Of a DNA stretch of 64,000 bases, positions 60,946-64,000 are shown piece after piece. Made by a program: the position numbers and the translations under genes. Under the pieces are notes generated by a model, which was not told the origin of the DNA, did not search any database, and saw nothing but the letters and a program-made list of their open reading frames with translations. Numbering within the stretch: position 1 is the first letter of the stretch; every line of letters starts with the position of its first letter. This DNA is from JAYQKL01 sp049889415 (GTDB lineage: Bacteria > Pseudomonadota > Alphaproteobacteria > RS24), in assembly GCA_049889415.1 (NCBI GenBank), contig JBMHDL010000002.1, positions 1 through 64,000 on the forward strand. The letters run 5' to 3'.

Positions 60946-61956
60946 CTAGTTTTTAGTCTGGTCGACCAGCTTGTTGTCGGCAATCCACGGCATTTTGGCC
61001 CGCAATTCCGCCCCGACCTTTTCAATCGGGTGAGCGGCGCAGTCTGCCCGCATCTGCTTGATTTCCTCCTGGCCTTCCTGCATCCAGCGATTGGTGAAGC
61101 GTCCGGACTGGATATCGTCGAGGATTTTCTTCATCGCCGCTTTGGTGTCGGACGTGACAACCTGCGGCCCGGCGACATATTCACCGAATTCAGCCGTGTT
61201 GGAGATTGAGTAGTTCATATTGGCAATGCCGCCTTCATAAATCAGGTCAACAATCAGCTTGACCTCGTGCAGACACTCGAAATAAGCCATTTCTTCCGGA
61301 TACCCGGCTTCCGTCAGGGTTTCATAGCCGGCCTTGATCAGGTCAACCACACCGCCGCACAACACCGCCTGTTCACCGAACAGGTCGGTTTCACATTCAT
61401 CGCGGAAATTGGTTTCAATGATACCTGAGCGTCCGCCGCCGACACCGCAGGCATAGGACATGGCCAAATCGCGGGCACAGCCAGAGGCATCCTGATGCAC
61501 GGCCATCAGGCACGGCACGCCGCCGCCTTTAAGATATTCCCCACGTACGGTATGACCCGGGCCTTTCGGGGCCACCATGACTACGTCTAAATCTTCGCGC
61601 GGCACAATCAGCTTGAAATGAATAGCCAGACCATGAGCAAACATCAAAGTCGCACCCTGCTGAATGTTGCCGGCGATGTGTTCGTTGTAAATGTCTCGCT
61701 GCAACTCGTCCGGAGTCAAAATCATGACCACATCGGCCCAGGCTGCGGCATCGGCGATGGATTTCACCTCCAGGCCCTCAGCTTCAGCCTTGGCGATGGA
61801 GGCGGAGCCTGCGCGCAGACCGACACAGACCTGCTCGACACCGCTGTCCCGCAAATTCAGGATATGAGCATGGCCTTGTGAGCCATATCCGATCACGGCG
61901 ACTTTTTTGGATTTAATCAGTTCCTGATCCGCATCGCGGTCATACAACATTTCCAT
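60946..61956 (-). CDS. ilvC: Ketol-acid reductoisomerase, class I
   Basis: Encodes 336 residues, the short class I form. The NADPH-binding GYGSQGHAHILNLRDSG is at 23-39. Metal-binding acidic residues lie in the C-terminal knotted domain, with TNFRDECETDLFGEQAVLCGG near 184-204. It makes dihydroxyvalerate in Val, Leu and Ile synthesis. AAGGAGAATG lies before the ATG on the minus strand. It follows ilvH by 49 bases. Confidence 0.98.
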   Translation of the reverse strand: MEMLYDRDADQELIKSKKVAVIGYGSQGHAHILNLRDSGVEQVCVGLRAGSASIAKAEAEGLEVKSIADAAAWADVVMILTPDELQRDIYNEHIAGNIQQGATLMFAHGLAIHFKLIVPREDLDVVMVAPKGPGHTVRGEYLKGGGVPCLMAVHQDASGCARDLAMSYACGVGGGRSGIIETNFRDECETDLFGEQAVLCGGVVDLIKAGYETLTEAGYPEEMAYFECLHEVKLIVDLIYEGGIANMNYSISNTAEFGEYVAGPQVVTSDTKAAMKKILDDIQSGRFTNRWMQEGQEEIKQMRADCAAHPIEKVGAELRAKMPWIADNKLVDQTKN

Positions 61957-62005
61957 TTACATTCTCCTTGGAAACAGTCTTTTGAAATTTGTGTTCTTAT
62001 AGCCC

Positions 62006-62512
62006 CTACAGGGCCTCAACGCCACGAGAAATTGCGGCAACGCCGGTGCGGGAGACATCCTTCAGCCCGAGTGGGCGCATCAAATTGACAAATGCATTGA
62101 TTTTGTCCGGCGCGCCGGTCAGCTCAAACACAAAGGACTCATGGGTCGTGTCAACAACATTGGCACGGAAAACCTGCGACACACGCAACGCTTCCACCCG
62201 CTTTTCGCCCTGGCTGACAACTTTCACCAGCGCCAGTTCACGTTCAACCGCATCAGTCTCAACCGTCAAATCAACCACCGAATTGACCGGCACAAGGCGC
62301 ATGAGCTGATGCTTGATCTGATCGATAATCTGTGGCGAGCCTGAGGTGACGATGGTGATGCGCGACACATGCGCCTGCCCGTCCACCTCGGCTACCGTCA
62401 GACTTTCAATATTATAGCCACGCCCGGAAAATAAGCCGATCACCCTGGCCAGAACGCCCGCCTGGTTCTGCACCAGAACGGACAGTGTATGCACTTCAAC
62501 ATCCATGTTCAT
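62006..62512 (-). CDS. ilvH: Acetolactate synthase small subunit
   Basis: Encodes 168 residues. An N-terminal ACT domain (about 6-80) with LVQNQAGVLARVIGLFSGRGYNIES is followed by the C-terminal activating domain. It confers valine feedback on the large subunit. It starts 18 bases after the ilvI stop. Confidence 0.97.
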   Translation of the reverse strand: MNMDVEVHTLSVLVQNQAGVLARVIGLFSGRGYNIESLTVAEVDGQAHVSRITIVTSGSPQIIDQIKHQLMRLVPVNSVVDLTVETDAVERELALVKVVSQGEKRVEALRVSQVFRANVVDTTHESFVFELTGAPDKINAFVNLMRPLGLKDVSRTGVAAISRGVEAL

Positions 62513-62530
62513 GTCTCTTCACCCAGCGCC

Positions 62531-64000
62531 TTAAACCAGCGCCTTGCCCTCTTCGGAAATTTCAACATCGGACGCCTTACCACCGCCCAAAATCATTTCA
62601 TTATGGGCTTTGCCAGACGGGATCATCGGGAAGCAGTTTTCTTCCTTGGTGACGATGCAGTCAAAAATCACCGGTCCGTCGGTCGCCATCATCTGCTCAA
62701 TACCGGCATCCAGCTCTTCCGGCGTCTGAGCGCGAATACCGGTGGCCCCGAATGCCTCAGCCATTTTGACGAAATCCGGCAGCGCCTCGGAATAGCTGTG
62801 GGCGTAGCGGCCACCATGAAGCAATTCCTGCCATTGGCGCACCATGCCCATATATTCATTGTTCAAAATGAACAGCTTGATTGGCAGCCGATACTGAATA
62901 GCGGTGGCCATTTCCTGCATCGTCATCTGCACAGAAGCCTCGCCGGCAATATCAATGACCAGCGCGTCACGGTGCGCAATCTGCACACCAACAGCTGCCG
63001 GTACGCCATAGCCCATTGTGCCCAGCCCACCTGATGTCATCCAGCGATTGGGCTCTTCAAAATGATAGTGCTGTGCAGCCCACATTTGGTGCTGACCAAC
63101 CTCGGTGGTGATGAAGGTTTTGCGGTCTTTGGTCAGCTCATAAAGGCGTTCAACAGCATATTGCGGTTTGATCTGGTCATCGCTTTTTTCATAGGCCAAA
63201 CAGTCCCGCCCGCGCCATGCTGCGATCTCGTCCCACCAGCCGGACAGAGCGGACTTGTCTACCTGATACGCTTCATCCCTCCAGATGCGCAGCATATCTT
63301 CCAAAACATGAGCAACATCACCGATAATCGGAACATCAGCCTGAACAATCTTGTTGATGGAGGACGGGTCAATGTCGATATGAATTTTTTTGGAATTGGG
63401 TGAAAACGCATCCAGACGGCCGGTCACCCTGTCATCAAACCGCGCCCCGATATTGACCATGACATCGCATTGGTTCATCGCCATATTGGCTTCATAAGTG
63501 CCGTGCATACCCAACATGCCGAGCCACTGCCCGTCACTGGCCGGATAACAGCCCAGCCCCATCAGGGTTGAGGTAATCGGATAACCGGTCAGGCGCACCA
63601 GTTCGCGCAACAGATTGCTGGCGAGCGGACCGGAATTGATGACCCCGCCGCCGGTATAGAAAACCGGCTTTTTGGCATTGGCAATCATCTCGACCGCTTC
63701 ACGGATGGCGTTCATGTCGCCTTTCAACTGCGGCTTGTAGCTTGGCGTGTCCACACTGTCAGCACCAACATAAGTGCCGGTTTCAAACTGAATGTCCTTG
63801 GGAATATCAACCACGACGGGACCTGGGCGGCCAGTGGTCGCGATGTGAAACGCCTCATGCATGATACGCGGCAAATCCTCAACCGACTGCACCAGATAAT
63901 TATGTTTGGTGCACGGGCGGGTAATGCCGACCGTGTCACATTCCTGAAAGGCGTCAGAGCCGATCAGCGGCGTCGGCACCTGCCCGGTAATGCAAACCAA
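62531..64000 (-). CDS. ilvI: Acetolactate synthase large subunit (partial, N-terminus outside window)
   Basis: The last 489 codons or so of a TPP-dependent enzyme of about 580-590 residues; the N-terminal part is beyond the right edge. The central and C-terminal domains are intact, with the TPP motif region GDIAGEASVQMTMQEMATA-type segment (DIAGEASVQM) and NNEYMGMVRQW. It joins pyruvate with pyruvate or 2-oxobutyrate, the first common step in Val, Leu and Ile synthesis. Head of ilvI-ilvH-ilvC; any leader lies outside. Confidence 0.97.
   Translation of the reverse strand: MVCITGQVPTPLIGSDAFQECDTVGITRPCTKHNYLVQSVEDLPRIMHEAFHIATTGRPGPVVVDIPKDIQFETGTYVGADSVDTPSYKPQLKGDMNAIREAVEMIANAKKPVFYTGGGVINSGPLASNLLRELVRLTGYPITSTLMGLGCYPASDGQWLGMLGMHGTYEANMAMNQCDVMVNIGARFDDRVTGRLDAFSPNSKKIHIDIDPSSINKIVQADVPIIGDVAHVLEDMLRIWRDEAYQVDKSALSGWWDEIAAWRGRDCLAYEKSDDQIKPQYAVERLYELTKDRKTFITTEVGQHQMWAAQHYHFEEPNRWMTSGGLGTMGYGVPAAVGVQIAHRDALVIDIAGEASVQMTMQEMATAIQYRLPIKLFILNNEYMGMVRQWQELLHGGRYAHSYSEALPDFVKMAEAFGATGIRAQTPEELDAGIEQMMATDGPVIFDCIVTKEENCFPMIPSGKAHNEMILGGGKASDVEISEEGKALV

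Noticed and set aside
1..64000. CRISPR arrays, rRNA genes, insertion sequences
   Set aside because: No regularly spaced repeats, rRNA-like sequence or transposase reading frames were seen. The only repeats are short tandem duplications.

Overview
The window is a stretch of bacterial chromosome, almost certainly from an alphaproteobacterium. The evidence is a C4-type 5-aminolevulinate synthase (hemA), the purC-purS-purQ-purL-bolA-grxD run, a fused-type petA-petB-petC bc1 operon, alphaproteobacterial small families (DUF3126, DUF6111, DUF1285, the NDUFS6-like zinc finger) and an mreBCD-mrdA-rodA rod-shape cluster. G+C is moderate to high except at the left end. I cannot name the genus from sequence alone. 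Genes are packed tightly, on both strands, with many ATGA/TAATG overlaps and convergent genes that abut or share stop codons. No rRNA, CRISPR array, transposase or complete prophage is present.

Region by region. 1-1616 is an AT-rich block with a membrane-anchored gene apparently broken at a G5 run, a lipoprotein and a DUF5681 protein; it ends exactly at the 3' end of tRNA-Thr and looks like the end of an integrated element. 1892-5473: typA, trhO, a glutathione transferase. 5487-9333 (minus): a second GST and an Mla-type lipid transport operon (mlaE-mlaF-mlaD-lipoprotein). 9448-10513: cytochrome b561 facing cytochrome c'. 10600-15833: NAD kinase, MFS and MATE transporters, a DksA-like zinc finger, nitroreductase, an exported protein. 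15825-23142: thrS-yidD, DUF1905, an Fe-S scaffold, cysS, folE-hisI, CBS protein, rhomboid protease. 23139-30879: DsbA-like isomerase, GMC oxidoreductase, gamma-carbonic anhydrase-like protein, cysE, an M20 hydrolase, tRNA-Leu, map. 30888-37553: radC, purine genes, bolA-grxD. 37570-40146: rplY-pth-ychF from a recognisable promoter to a strong terminator. 40163-42777: bc1 complex. 42941-47101: hemF, cca, NUDIX and small genes. 47156-52422: Ca/Na exchanger, an intergenic candidate small RNA, hemA-hemH, cold-shock protein, grxC. 52430-59551 (minus): leuA-mreB-mreC-mreD-mrdA-rodA. 59901-64000 (minus): ilvI(partial)-ilvH-ilvC and a LysR regulator.

Functional themes: haem supply (hemA, hemH, hemF) with haem users (bc1, cytochrome b561/c'); redox and Fe-S maintenance (bolA-grxD, grxC, GSTs, Fe-S scaffold); branched-chain amino acid synthesis (ilvI, ilvH, ilvC, leuA); purine synthesis; and cell-envelope building (Mla, Mre/PBP2/RodA).

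The most interesting non-coding signals are (1) a leader upstream of leuA with four consecutive leucine codons whose sequence is complementary to the leuA ribosome-binding region, suggesting leucine-responsive translational control; (2) an intergenic transcription unit near 48206-48298 with a promoter-like sequence, two hairpins and an intrinsic terminator but no ORF, a good small-RNA candidate; and (3) the tRNA-bounded AT-rich island with a frameshifted gene at the left edge. I did not find a multi-gene system that I can defend as wholly new.
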